NCBI GenBank assembly: GCA_016859345.1
Contig: CM029126.1
Span: 10,246,527-10,310,526 of the forward strand
Direction: 5' to 3'
Length of the DNA: 64,000 bases
Origin: Istiophorus platypterus
Lineage: Eukaryota > Chordata > Actinopteri > Istiophoriformes > Istiophoridae
The notes below the pieces were generated by a model. The model saw nothing but the letters and a program-made list of their open reading frames with translations, ran no database searches and was not told the origin of the DNA. Below are positions 32,460-45,536 of this stretch, piece by piece. Each line of letters starts with the position of its first letter. Within the stretch, counting starts at the first letter, position 1. A program made the translations under genes and the position numbers.

Positions 32460-35400
32460 TCAAGCGTCCTCTTCAGCCTCCTCCTCAAATTCACCCTCTT
32501 CCTCAGCAGTGGCGTCCTGGTACTGCTGGTACTCAGATACCAGATCATTCATGTTGCTCTCTGCTTCAGTGAACTCCATTTCATCCATACCTTCACCTGT
32601 GTACCAGTGCAAGAAAGCCTTACGACGAAACATGGCTGTGAACTGCTCGGAGATGCGCTTGAACAGCTCCTGGATGGCTGTGCTGTTGCCAATGAAAGTG
32701 ACAGCCATCTTGAGGCCACGGGGTGGAATGTCACAGACAGCGGTCTTGACGTTGTTGGGGATCCATTCGACGAAGTAGCTGCTGTTTTTGTTCTGCACGT
32801 TGAGCATCTGTTCGTCGACCTCCTTCATGGACATGCGGCCACGGAACACAGCGGCGACGGTCAGGTAGCGGCCGTGACGTGGGTCGCATGCTGCCATCAT
32901 ATTCTTGGCATCAAACACCTGCTGGGTGAGCTCTGGAACTGTGAGGGCACGGTACTGCTGACTGCCCCTGCTGGTCAGGGGTGCGAAGCCGGGCATGAAG
33001 AAGTGCAGACGGGGGAAAGGCACCATGTTGACAGCCAGTTTACGGAGATCAGCATTGAGCTGACCGGGGAAACGCAGGCAGGTGGTGACACCACTCATGG
33101 TAGCAGACACCAGGTGGTTAAGGTCTCCGTAGGTTGGTGTGGTCAGTTTGAGAGTACGGAAGCAGATGTCATACAGAGCTTCATTGTCAATGCAGTATGT
33201 TTCATCTGTGTTCTCTACAAGCTGGTGGACTGACAGGGTGGCATTGTAAGGCTCAACCACTGTGTCAGACACCTAAGGACAGAAAACACACAGAATCTTT
33301 CCTCAGTCTCATGATCTTAGGAAATGAACCTAAGGCAAGAGAAACCAAAATTAAAAACTAAAAATTGTTCTGCTCTATCACAAGGGCATGTTACCTTGGG
33401 GGAAGGGACCACACTGAAGGTGTTCATGATACGGTCGGGATACTCCTCACGGATCTTGCTGATGAGCAGTGTTCCCATACCAGATCCAGTTCCACCACCG
33501 AGAGAGTGGGTGAGCTGGAAGCCCTGCAGGCAGTCACAGCTTTCTGATTCTTTGCGGACCACATCCAGAACTGAGTCTACCAACTCAGCTCCCTCTGTGT
33601 AGTGACCCTTAGCCCAGTTGTTTCCAGCACCGCTCTGACCTGGAGGGGAAGCAGTGACACACAGGTGAGCAGTTGTTTTCTCCAGTTTATAAAAGGCTTT
33701 AGTCATTCAGTAACACAAGAAATGTCTTTATTTAACCTACCAAACACAAAGTTGTCAGGTCTGAAGATCTGCCCAAAGGGTCCAGACCTCACAGAGTCCA
33801 TGGTGCCAGGTTCCAAGTCCACCAGAATGGCCCGAGGCACATATTTACCTCCTCCATGAGAAAGAGAACAAGAAAAGACAGGGAGAGAGGGGGGGCAGTA
33901 GAGAGAAGGCATACCAGCTCAATAATGCAGGAAGAAACGGTCTTGGATGTTACACATTATATTTAATGTGAGAAAATCCATGCATGACAGGAGACGTGAG
34001 AAAGTAGTAGCATTTCTAATGTTATCCTTGAGAAGGAAATGGCATAGCTGAAAACACGTTCATACAATATATCCTTTATGCATAAATCGCTCAATGGGAA
34101 GGCAGCTAACCTGTGGCCTCATTATAGTAAACACTGATCCTGTCAAGCTGCAGGTCGCTGTCGCCGTGGTAAGTGCCTGTGGGGTCAATGCCGTGCTCAT
34201 CGCTGATCACTTCCCAGAACTGCAGAGAGAAAATGGAGGGTATCACATGGCAGTTATTTGCAAAAAAAAAGTACACATCTATCTATTAGCAATGCGGTTC
34301 GTGGGACTGTGGACTTTAAATGAGAAAAACAGCAGTGGGTTTGCATTTTTGGACTCTGATGAAAATTACAGAATTTTTTCCCCCTTTCGGCAAGCCATAT
34401 CTGAACCCACTGCATACGACGCAGCTGTTAATATTTCCATAGTCGGCGACTGACGACTTAGCAGAATGCGGCTCTTTCAGATGTAAAATGCAAAAGGAGA
34501 GAGCACAAAGGGGCTACAGATCACTCCACAGGCAAAACTGAAAATAAACTCCATTTGCAGGCAGTCACGGTACACTGAAGACGCCGATTGTCTTCAGATC
34601 TGTATTCATGTCGTGTTCGCGCTTTAAAGACCACACTTGGGTCTTTAAGGGTGTTTGTGAATTAAATCCCATGTGTGGGTGTGACTGTTGCACACACAGG
34701 CAACCATTTGCATGCACATATTTTTATGATATTTTCTCAGAATTTTTTTTTTTTTTTTTTTTTGACCATACAGCCTGTGATTTTCTGCTAACAGCAGCAA
34801 TATGAGGATTTGGAGTAATCTGGATAAGCAGGCCGTATTGCAGCTCAGTACTTAAGAGATTGGGACTCAGCTGTGGACTAAGTATCATGACATTTAAATA
34901 AGACCATGTAAAACAAAAACGACCAAGTGACCTTAATATGAGGGAGATCACATCGCCGCAGGACAAAGAAGAACAAAGCGTCGAAAAAGGAAGAGCTAAA
35001 AGACGTAAAAAAGTGATGAACATTTGACAGCAATGCAGTAGATTGTTATCAGTAAAGACTGAAAACAATCATAGTGAAAGAATGAGGACAATAAGCAAGA
35101 GAGCAATGCCACACCCTGACCTAATTCACCACAATGCAGCCCTTCAGCAGTTCTGTCAATCATATCCACTGGACATCTGATTCAATGGGTCCTAGGGGAA
35201 TGGAAACAAATGGTGCTCCTCAATGCCAGGCCACCAGTAGTTATTTTAACACCACATTGGACAAGTACCAAACAAAAATTATATTCCATGATTAACAAGG
35301 GGAGAAGGATATGAATTCACTGTATTAATTCCTATTCCATAAGACTGTACCTATACATTGTGTACTGCAGCTGGAAATCGGTGGTGCGACCGCTAAAAAA

Positions 35401-37020
35401 AAAAATTTAATTAAAAAAAAAAAATATCTACAGAAATATATGATTGTTATACTTTGTGGGTTTTTTTCTATAGGTTTTCTGCCAAGACATTGCCAGCATT
35501 TGGACATTAAGTCAACTGAGAATCCAGTGACTTCACCCACTGTGCATCAGCTGTTTCCTCCATTCCTCCCCCACCCTACCCATAATTTGGTTAGGGGAGG
35601 AAGGACATTGATTAGGAAGACAGCCCCTGCTTCACTGGACATTTAAATCTCTGTCAGCAGAGCATCATGACGATAATGATGTATCCCGTAAAATACGGGC
35701 CAATTCTCCAAACTATTTTTGAATACCAGGGCAAGATTCCTGCGCGAGTTTGAGCAGTCTCACTTTAAACATATGCTGTCTAGAGCATCTGATCAGCTGT
35801 AAGACAAAGGGAGATAATGAGACACTGATAGTAATGGGCTGAGATGACATATATTGCAGCACAGTGCAAGGCTGGGTGGGTGATGTATTGATGTATTGAA
35901 GGCCTACTTGTGAGGCAAGACTGTGGGGCCCTATTGGTTAAAAGATATGTAAAATGCATTAAAAATCATATATAAATTGACAAAGCAAGGTCAGTGCGGG
36001 CATTTAAACCTCTCAGCATTTTCTGAGGTCTCTCAGTAAATGCTCTTTTTTAAAAGGCAGAAATTCTTCACCAATTATCCATGCCACACCCTTTCCACTG
36101 CCCCCCCCCCCCCTTCTCACCAGCTGAAACGACAGTCTGCATCCACAGCCCGCAGAAATAAAAATCTAATCAATATGGGCTATCGATCCATCAGCCATTT
36201 GGAGAAAAAAATGAAACTAGGCCTCCCATCCCAGGCTCCCACTCATTGTCTGAAATACCAGTCATATCTGCCTGCGCAAGACAAAGAGACCAGAGGAGTG
36301 CGGACTACACTGACTGAAGGGCTCTGACAAGGGAAGAATAGACCTGTTTTTTCTCGCCCCCCCCCCCCTCCTCCTCCCCTTTTCTTTCTATTCCCACAGA
36401 CAATGTCTTGAGGTCAGCTGGATCCACCACAGCACCGAGACGCAGACACGCCCGGTGTTGTCTGGACAAAAAAGCCCGTCGAGACACAAGAGACCCCGTT
36501 ATACCGTTATTTCGATGCGAGCGAGAGAGCACGGTCCGCCGCTCCACACCCACCCACCAGTTACCGCAGTGCACAAGGTTCTGACAGAAAAGCAAGGAAA
36601 GAAATTCCAACAGGTTTTTTTTTAACTATTCATGATTTCTTTCTTTTTCTACTATTCATTATGATGCGTTAAAATATAGACACAATATATATAAAATACA
36701 TACATATTTTTTTTTTTATAATTTATTCACAAACAGACAAAAGGAATCCTTCGTCTTTATACATAATTTTTTAAAAAATTGGTACATTTATACTTATCTA
36801 ATACTTATCTAATAATCTGCATGTCCTGTATAATGAGTGTTGGGCGTGACAGTGACAGGAAAAAAAAAAAAAAAAAAAAAGAAAAGAAAAAGAAAACGCG
36901 TAATTTATTTATTTATTTATTTTTAAGAGGAGCAAATAAAATCCGAACGATCTCGTCTCTTACCTTGGCACCGATCTGGTTACCGCACTGGCCGGCTTGG
37001 ATGTGCACGATTTCTCTCAT
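32460..37020 (-). CDS. tubb: Tubulin beta chain
   Basis: Five coding exons, 444 residues, the normal beta-tubulin length: 37020-36964 (57 bp, 19 codons), 34219-34111 (109 bp), 33851-33741 (111 bp), 33639-33395 (245 bp), 33272-32460 (813 bp). The protein begins MREIVHIQAGQCGNQIG; MREI is the known autoregulation tag for tubulin mRNA decay. GGGTGSG is the GTP-binding T4 loop. The acidic tail ends EEEGEFEEEAEEDA. The protein polymerises with alpha-tubulin into microtubules in the cytoplasm. The 57/109/111 exon sizes are the conserved vertebrate pattern, but the fourth exon, normally uninterrupted from codon 94 to the end, is split by a 122-bp intron between codons 174 and 175 (SPK/VSD). Sequence alone does not fully settle the isotype; position next to FLOT1 and MDC1 supports TUBB. 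Confidence 0.97.
34220..36963. other. TUBB intron 1
   Basis: A 2.7-kb intron after codon 19. It contains poly-T at 34743-34763, poly-A near 35396-35424, a C-run near 36101-36114 and a GC-rich C-run near 36356-36368. Large first introns are usual for beta-tubulin genes. No embedded gene was recognised. Confidence 0.75.
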
Positions 37021-37059
37021 TGTGAACGCGAAAGTTTCTAAACGGGCGACGGGCAGAGG

Positions 37060-37225
37060 ACGTTGCTTGGCGCAGGAGACGAACCCACCGCAGACTGGGG
37101 AGCGCTCGTCGGACAATGGATTTATAACGTTGGAGCGTTTCCAGAACGAGGCTGGGGCGGGGGGTCGGAGGGGGGGGCGTGGTCAAGGACGGGGCCCAGC
37201 TGCCGTCTCGTCGGGGATTGGCTGA
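37060..37225 (-). promoter_or_regulatory. TUBB core promoter with TATA and CCAAT boxes
   Basis: The minus strand reads TTATAAAT at 37127-37120, about 100 nt upstream of the ATG, so transcription should start near 37090. A CCAAT box (plus-strand ATTGG) lies at 37217-37221, about 95 bp further upstream, in GC-rich sequence. Confidence 0.6.
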
Positions 37226-37248
37226 GAGGACCGACCCCGGAGACGGGG

Positions 37249-37294
37249 GAGGAGGAGGAAGAGGAGGAAGAGGAGGAGGAGGAGGAGGAGGAGG
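37249..37294. repeat. (GAG/GAA)n purine tract
   Basis: A nearly perfect GAGGAG-type trinucleotide tract directly upstream of the TUBB promoter. Confidence 0.8.
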
Positions 37295-37499
37295 CGCCGC
37301 TGCAGATCAGGGAGTGGAAATTACATGGAGAGATTGACCAGAATTTTACCAGCTGGTGTCCAGAAACACCCAGAAAGATGTTTTACTGTCTCTTTTTTTG
37401 TTTGTTTTCTCTTTTCTTTGTTTATTTATTTATTTATTTTTTAGCAGATAAGAGAGCGGAGCGATAAATCAGCACTCCTGCACCACTCCCTTTACTGTA

Positions 37500-39290
37500 A
37501 CTACCTCTGCAAAGAGGACAGTTGGTGGAAATTTGAGACAAGATGGGGGTCAGTCAGCCAGAGCCCCTCTTGTCAGGGTCCGTTGGCATTGTTTTAAAAT
37601 ACCTGGGGTTATATGTTGGGTAAGAAATCTCACCACAAGGTCCATTTAGTAGGTGTTCTGGAGCTTTTTAAATATACATATATATATTTACATATTACAA
37701 TCACATATTTCTTGTTGATTCTTTGATGTTTCTTAGTCTGCAAAGCTGTTATCAGCAGACCAGGAGTCATGTTACTCTAGATTGTGGTGCATTGCATCCA
37801 ACTGATGTACTTTTTTCCTTCAAGAGTTGTGTAGCTGTGTAGGCCTTGCACTGAAAGTGAATAAAGGGGATGAAACTGTCTGCACTGCAGCTGCTTAGTC
37901 ATTATGTCTGACATGAAATACTCTGTAAGTAGTCAGGGTGGGATTAACCACAAGGGGCTGACTACCACTATACTGTATGACTTCCTTAGGCACCCAGAAA
38001 CTAATCTTAGGATGACTGAAATTTTGATTATTAATTGATCATTTAAGTCTTCTTTTTTAAAATTCACATGTTCAAGCTTCCTAAATGCGGCTATTTGTGA
38101 ATATCTGTGACAGTAAAATTAATATATTTGGGTATTTTATATCAAAATAATTAATTAATTGTAAATTACCTGTCAGAATAAGAAATATCTAATGAAAATA
38201 AAACTAAGCTGGAAAACTGACACCTTGCTCCAAGTGTTCTGCGTGTTGGTGACTTAAGGTTCAGGATACAACCTGCTGATGTAGTATGACAACCGCTAAC
38301 AAGGCCTTCTAAAGTGATGGAACGGGCCTTAGGAAACAACCGCACCCATCCTTGACTCAGTGACCTGGACAAAAAGGAGAAGGAGAAATCCTCTCTTCGG
38401 ATGGATGAGCCAGGCCCTGCTCCCAGCTTCCATCTGAGAGTGAGGAAAAACAGGAGCAAATCCAAAGCCATCCATGTCTGTAAAACGATCAGATTAGAGT
38501 TTTAACAGTGGATTATAGACTATGAACTAACCTCTGCTACTGGAGGATTTTTATTTTTATGAAACAGTCTAGTTGGATTTTAAAAACTCTTGATATTACA
38601 TTATGCTAGAATTACTTTAACTAGATATATATTTTAACTACCTCAGCTTATTTTACTAGAAGAGGTGGTCAGTAGGAAAAGCATAACATGAAAGGAAAGC
38701 ATGTTTAAATCTGATATGCTTTTTATTGCCTTCACATTTTCCACACTGGAATAATTTTCCATTTATGTGACTCACCTATATTAGTATAGGTGTAGCACTT
38801 AGTCTAATAGCAATGCAGGAGTCAGTTCCTATTGTACACATTACTACAGTCAAATCTAAATGCATAATACATGTAGCCTTGCATCTACTTGAAACATTAT
38901 TCCAGCAGAGTCATCGGAAGAAGAGTATTCTTGAGATCCATTAATGTTTAGTTGTGTAATGATAATGGTTTGCTTTCACTTTTATGCTACATTTTTTTCT
39001 ATGTAAACATTGATGCTGGAAGGTTGAGATCTTATCTCAGAAAAGGAATGTAGAATTTTAAAACCAAACCCAAAAATCACTTGCTATCATGCATTTAATG
39101 CACAAATAAGCAGTATTATGTAAGAATATAGAGTCAGACAGGTCTACAGACTTTGCTGAGGCAGCTGCCAACTGATGCCTCGGGTAATTTAAAGAGACCA
39201 AGGTCAATGGAAATCAACATACCACCTCAAACTGCTCAAATAGGATGTTTTGGTCCTCAAAATTTAAATTTGATAGTTTCCATATATCCA
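37500..39290. other. Intergenic between divergent TUBB and FLOT1
   Basis: AT-rich, no coding region recognised. TUBB starts leftward and FLOT1 rightward from this interval, whose two gene starts are about 3 kb apart. Confidence 0.6.
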
Positions 39291-39296
39291 TCCTCA

Positions 39297-39520
39297 GTGG
39301 TGGAAAGCAAGTAAGTACATTTACTTGAGTACAGTACGAAAGTAAAATTGTGAGAACCTTATACTTGAGTTTTACCATTAATTGACACTTTTACTACAAT
39401 GCATTTCAGAGGGAAATATTTTACTTCATTGTAGTCCACTACATTTAAGTGGCAGATACTGTTATTAGCTTTTAGAGTAAGATTTATAATGACAAACCTA
39501 TTAAACCAGCTACAACAATA
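39297..39520. repeat. Dispersed fish repeat
   Basis: The phrases 'gtggtggaaagcaagtaagt', 'acatttacttgagtacagta' and 'tttcagagggaaatatttta' are ones I recognise from a very abundant percomorph interspersed repeat. Class uncertain. Confidence 0.5.
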
Positions 39521-39709
39521 AAATGCTGCCTAAGCATCGTCGCATTAGTATTAACAACCTAATGTCATTCATAAAAAATAAGAATAACTGACTGGTAAAA
39601 TTTTAAATTGTAACATCAGTTGCAATTTAATATGTTTAGATTGTTGTGCTAGTATTTCTACATAAGTGATAAGTTTGATTACCTCTTTTATTGTTTAAAT
39701 TGACACAGA

Positions 39710-39959
<250 letters not shown>

Positions 39960-39999
39960 CAAAGGGACTTGATTACATGGCTCCTAACAGCGGAAGCGC

Positions 40000-40192
40000 A
40001 GTTGTCCATACCGACCGCTAGGTGGCACCCGACAGACGCCGCGGTCGTAGCGGGGATGGGCGTGGCCATCAGACGCCTCAATCTCTAAACAGACATTTTT
40101 TCTTTCCCCTCAACGGCGCTGATCGACAGTAGCAACGGAAAACCGGTCCGGATTTATCCTGGAGACACTCGTCGGATATTGATCAGATATCG
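40000..40192 (+). promoter_or_regulatory. FLOT1 promoter and noncoding first exon
   Basis: CG-rich sequence around 40020-40160 is followed by a donor, ATATCG/GTACGT, at 40192-40193. The coding exon has its acceptor at 40899-40900, 13 nt before the ATG. I infer a noncoding first exon ending at 40192; the start site is not defined. Confidence 0.5.
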
Positions 40193-40913
40193 GTACGTTG
40201 AACGGAACGATCAGCTCGCTTTGTTCGTGGTTGAGCTTTAACTGCGGTGTCAACACGGAATTTGCATTTTTTCTTTTCTTTTTTTTTTGGGGGGGGGGGC
40301 ACATGCACACACCCTACCCCTCCGCCTTTAAACAGCTAGCTAGCTAACGTTGAGATGCGAGCTAGCGCTTTTCTGTAGACCGGTGCTCGGTTTAACGTGT
40401 CATTTACCGTGTGTCCGACGTTATTCTGGATAAACCGAGCTTGTTTTTTGTTTGGCTTTTGCTATTTAACGCTACAATGCTTGTTGTGTCTTTTGCGTAA
40501 CGGACAGATTGTCCTATCTTGTGATTGTGACGAGGGGGCGGGCGTTCAGGTTCTCAGTGAAAATATACGTGAGGCTTTGGCTTGAATGACTGACACAGAC
40601 ATATGACAAACTGGGCCTTGATTTACTACCGTACAGAACTTACCTTTAGACCCAAACAACCCCTCGATGCAAACTTTTGAGGTTTTGATGTTTGAATGTA
40701 AACAAATATGTGGATGTTACTGTCAGTCGTGTTGTATAGTGGTACCTTCAATTTAAGATGCAAGAGGAAAAGCGTTTTCTTTGGCGTCCTACTATCTAGT
40801 GTCATATGTTAATTACATCGTTTTTAAAACACACCCCAATGAAATCTGTACATATGTACGTACTTTGACAAGGTCTCCCTTTCATTTTTTCCCCCCTCAG
40901 ATCAGAAATCAAG

Positions 40914-43900
40914 ATGTTCTACACATGTGGACCAAATGAGGCCATGGTGGTGTCTGGTAAGAGATTTGCTTGATCTTTGAGATTTTCATGGTTGTTTTTA
41001 ATTTCTAAGTTTGGAGTTTCTAGGAACAAAGTTTAGCCATAATGCTCAAACATGCCTACAATGATAAGGGGTTATTGAGGTTATAAAATGTAATAATATC
41101 AAGGGCTGAAAAAAATATGACAATATGAAATTTTTACTTGAGTATTTTACATGCTTTGATTCTGGGAACCCTTCGTGATATACACAAGGTTTAGTTAACC
41201 TAATCTGATATGTCATTATAACCATGTAGTAAAAGGAGACCAGTTTTAAGTACAGTTGACCATGATATGGGTGTCATGTGAATGATTTGATCATCATGTG
41301 TTGAGAAAAAATGAGATGAGTAACACTTTTTTTCAGTATGAAGTAAGCTAGGGATTTTGCTGTAAATCATAGGCTGAAACTATTGTAAACGAAAAGCACT
41401 ATTCATCATGTTCTAACACAGGTTTGCAAGTTGAACTATGTCAATGACCCATCCACTCTACATGAGTAACTAGCTGTGAATGATAGCGTAATGTTTATGT
41501 CTTATGTCTTTCCTTTCTCTATTTCCAGGCTTTGGCCGTTCTCCTCCTCTAATGATTGCTGGAGGAAGAGTGTTTGTATTCCCATGTATTCAGCAGATCC
41601 AGAGGTGATCCTCTTTTCAGGCTCCATTTGTTTTTCTGTCTTATATGAGTAGAACATAGCTGCCTGACTTGCTCAACAAATAAGGGAAATAAATGTTGAC
41701 ATAACTGACAGACAGTTCCTGGGTCTGCCAGTCATTAATGGGGCTGGTGATTTAATTTTCTTCTCTCTGCATTCGCATTCTTCTTATCTGTTATTCTATC
41801 TCTTCCATTCCACCCTTCCTTCTATTTTATACCATTTTTCTTCAGAATCACGCTCAACACCCTGACTCTGAATGTGAAAAGTGACAAAGTCTACACCCGA
41901 CATGGTGTCCCTATCTCTGTCACTGGCATTGCACAGGTATGGTTTTAGAAGTGGAAGACTAACAACACTTTTAGGCTTTTACTAAATTGAGTCAATATGC
42001 TGTCTGAATTTTCACAAAAGGTTAATGTAATAGATTAAAAATTATTTGCACAAACACCAAAAGGCAGGGAGGGTTGTCAGCTTCTATTTAAAATCAGCAT
42101 GCAGCCAAATAAATAGCTGATGTACATATAGGCCTAGGGCTCACTGTATGACTGACGTATTAATAAATAGGAACAAGTAAATACTATGTGATTTAAGTAA
42201 GAAATACAAAATACTGAAACACAGTCAAATGAAATTAATTACAAATAAATTTGTCGGCAAAAATTCTCATCAATACCTTGTATAAACCTACAACATTGAT
42301 ATTCAGTTCAGTTTGAAGGTTACTAACTGTTTTACAGTTTACAGTGGCACTTGTAAAGGGTCCCAGCCTGGGTGGTCAGGATCACAGCGGTGCCGCTATT
42401 TGGAAAAAATTAAAATAAGTGCTTAGTTATTTGCATATTTTTGACAGAAAAGAGCAGAATAGAGAGATGATTCATTTCATGGTCTATCAGAGTCCACCCT
42501 TGCCACTGCTGCTCTTTCACATTCCCTTGCTCTGTCTTTATACAGGTGAAGATCCAGGGCCAGAACAAGGAGATGTTGGCCACTGCCTGCCAAATGTTTA
42601 TGGGCAAATCTGAGAGTGAGATAGCTCAGATTGCACTAGAAACACTAGAGGGACACCAGAGAGCCATTATTGCCCATTTGACTGTGGAGGTTAGTGTACT
42701 GACATTCTCAAATAGATTTTGCTTGACAATGTCCAAACCTTAAAAATTGGTTCAGAGTCATTATCTTTATGATTCATCACAAACCTAACCACTAAGTGAA
42801 GCCTACATACTGTATTTAATGTCTGTAATGAATATATCTATCTTTCTCTGAGCGCAGGAGATCTACCAGGACCGTAAGAAGTTCTCTGAGCAGGTCTTTA
42901 AGGTGGCCTCCTCCGATTTGGTCAACATGGGAATTGGCGTTGTCAGCTACACGCTCAAAGATGTTCATGATGATCAGGTACTTTTTGTCTGTTTAGATTC
43001 ATTTCCTGCCCATACTAATGACAAAATTCAGATGATCAAAACTCCACACCAAACACCACTTACTGAAGTAGCAGGACTCTGTAGTGTCACTTTAAACCCA
43101 CATCTTTTTTATATAAACGCTTTTAGTCTGGGATGATTTCCTCTGTTACAGTAAAGCACTTAGGTGATTGATATTGACTTAATGTTTCTGATTCAACTGA
43201 CCAACTCCTCTTTGCATTAGCAATGAAATAGGCCCGGGCCTTAAGTGCTTCCATGGTAACCACGTTATCTCTTGTTTGTTTGTCTAATGCACTACCTTCC
43301 TTTTTATTGATTGAACTGTCTTGTCTCAAAATTGACTGTCACTGGTTCCCCGTCTGTCTCTTGCTCTTGCAGGACTACCTTAACTCCCTGGGTAAAGCCA
43401 GAACAGCCCAGGTGCAGAAGGATGCCAGGATTGGAGAGGCTCAATATAAAAGAGATGCTGTCATCAGGGTAAAATGCCTGCTTTTGTTTTTTTTTTCATT
43501 CTTGTCATTCTGCCTATTTGCTCACATAGATAATCTGGAAACAAGAATGCTCCATCATTTGAAAAGAAATAGTAATATTTCTCTGGCTCTGTCCTGTTAC
43601 TGTTGATTTTCAGGAAGCCCATGCAATGCAAGAGAAGGTATCTGCTCAGTACAAGAATGAAATTGAGATGGCAAAATCCCAGAGAGACTACGAGCTGAAG
43701 AAGGCAGCTTATGATGTTGAGGTCAACACCAAGAAGGCTGAGTCAGAAATGGCCTATCAGCTTCAGGTGCAGTCTTCCGTTCATGACTTCATCATCTAAG
43801 GCTGGGCTTTAAGTATTTCTTTTAAAATGCTTGAGGTTTGCTATGTTTTTGTTATGCTGGTGAATTTTTGGCGTGGGTCTTGAATTGTCTGTTTCAGCTT

Positions 43901-45536
43901 GACCAGAACTTGTGCACAGGTTTTTATTAAGCTGGCTGGTTAAGTTTGTGCCATCAAGACCAATCCGCATTGTTGATGAATTTTCTTCTGCTTCCCTCAT
44001 TAGGTGGCCAAGACAAAGCAGCGCATTGAGGAGGAGAAGATGCAGGTCCAGGTGGTGGAGCGGACACAGCAGATTACTCTGCAGGAGCAGGAGATCATTC
44101 GCAAGGAGAAGGAGCTGGAGGCCAAAGTCAAGAAGCCTGCAGAGGCAGAGAAATACCGGCTCGAGAGGCTTGCTGAGGCACAGCGGTGGGTACAAGAGCA
44201 TAACGCTGTTGTCTCATATGGTTCTTAAGAGAGTCAAACAATTTGCAGTCACACGAGTGTGCATCTGTGGAGTTTTTGCTCAGTTTCTCTTCCTTCCTGC
44301 AGCCTGCAGCTCATCATGGAGGCTGAGGCTGAGGCGGAGTCCGTCAGAGTGAGTACTGCCACGTTTCTCTTTCTTCTTTTCTGTCACACGTCTTATCCCC
44401 CTTTGTGGGAAGTATTAGAAATATTAATAATAATATTTCTCATCTGACAGGTGACTTATCATACTACAACTATGTACTCCACACCGTTAATTATGTCATT
44501 TGTATCCTCCATACTCCTGCCAAATGTCACCAGGATTTTAGTCTTGTGCCCTTCTATTGTTAGATAACTGTAATTTATGTGTTTGTGTAGATGAAGGGGG
44601 ATGCAGAGGCTTTTGCCCTTGAGGCTAAGGGCCGTGCTGAGGCAGAGCAGATGGGCAAGAAGGCTGAGGCCTTCAAGCAGTACAAAGAGGGAGCCATGGT
44701 GGACATGCTGCTGGAGAAACTGCCACTGGTCAGTCTTACTGTCATGGGTGAATGAAGGCATGATGGATAAATGATGTTAGAGATGTATGATTAAATAATA
44801 TGTGATTATCAGGACCATTTTGCCAACTGTGGTGCGAATTAGACTTATCATAGGATGATATAGTGCCATCCTTATTGGTTTAATTTTATTCTGAATGATT
44901 TTTACGTCATTATTCAAAAGTTCATTCATTTGGGTCTGTTCATTTTCACAAAATGTTTTTAAAAATAATTTTTATGTGTGTTTTTAAACCTTGTGTGAGG
45001 CTTAATTTGATATTTAGACAACACAAAATCTAATCTCACTCTATTAAAGTACTGAATCCCATTATCTTGATAAATTTTAGTTCAAGAAAAGGAGCTGATT
45101 TTATTTGGAAATCCTGTTTTTGGCGATTTCTTCACAATTTTCATTCACAAAATATTCAAAGCACTTGTTAAACCTCACCGTTCCTAATGAAGAATATCTT
45201 CTTCAGGGTATTGACTTCAGTGTTTTTGTTTGTCCTGCAGATGGCAGAAGAGATCAGTAAGCCACTGTCGTCAGCCCAGAAGGTCACCATGGTGTCGAGT
45301 GGCAGCTCAGAGGTGGGAGCGGCCAAACTGGCTGGGGAGGTGCTAGATATCATGACCAGGCTGCCAACTGCAGTGGAGAAACTTACCGGAGTTGACATTT
45401 CCCAGGTATGCTGGAGATGTGTGAGAGACACAGATGGATAATGTATAAAGCTGAATGAGTGGTGCAGGTGGTAATTATCTCAATGTTTCTTTCATTGACT
45501 TCGCAGGCTGGAAGAAGGCCCACCCTTGTGCATTAA
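40914..45536 (+). CDS. flot1: Flotillin-1
   Basis: Twelve coding exons, 427 residues, equal to human FLOT1: 40914-40956, 41529-41604, 41846-41936, 42546-42689, 42858-42977, 43373-43468, 43614-43766, 44004-44185, 44303-44348, 44591-44728, 45241-45405, 45507-45536. The start MFYTCGPNEAMVVSG and motifs [20 protein letters not shown] and KVASSDLVNMGI mark the SPFH/PHB domain (about 1-190). Cys34 (FPCIQQ), the palmitoylation site known in human, is kept. The second half is the Glu-Ala-rich flotillin coiled coil (about 190-330; MEAEAEAE, EAKGRAEAEQ), then a C-terminal region ending RRPTLVH. Flotillin-1 pairs with flotillin-2 as an inner-leaflet membrane scaffold in microdomains and endocytosis. The C-terminal ten residues differ from the mammalian end and come from a 30-bp exon. 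Confidence 0.97.

Noticed and set aside
32373..33233. 286-codon plus-strand frame opposite TUBB
   Set aside because: Exact antisense of the conserved last TUBB exon; common for highly biased tubulin codons.
33273..33394. Possible retained coding sequence in the TUBB extra intron
   Set aside because: It contains in-frame stops, has clean GT-AG ends, and the tubulin protein is continuous without it.
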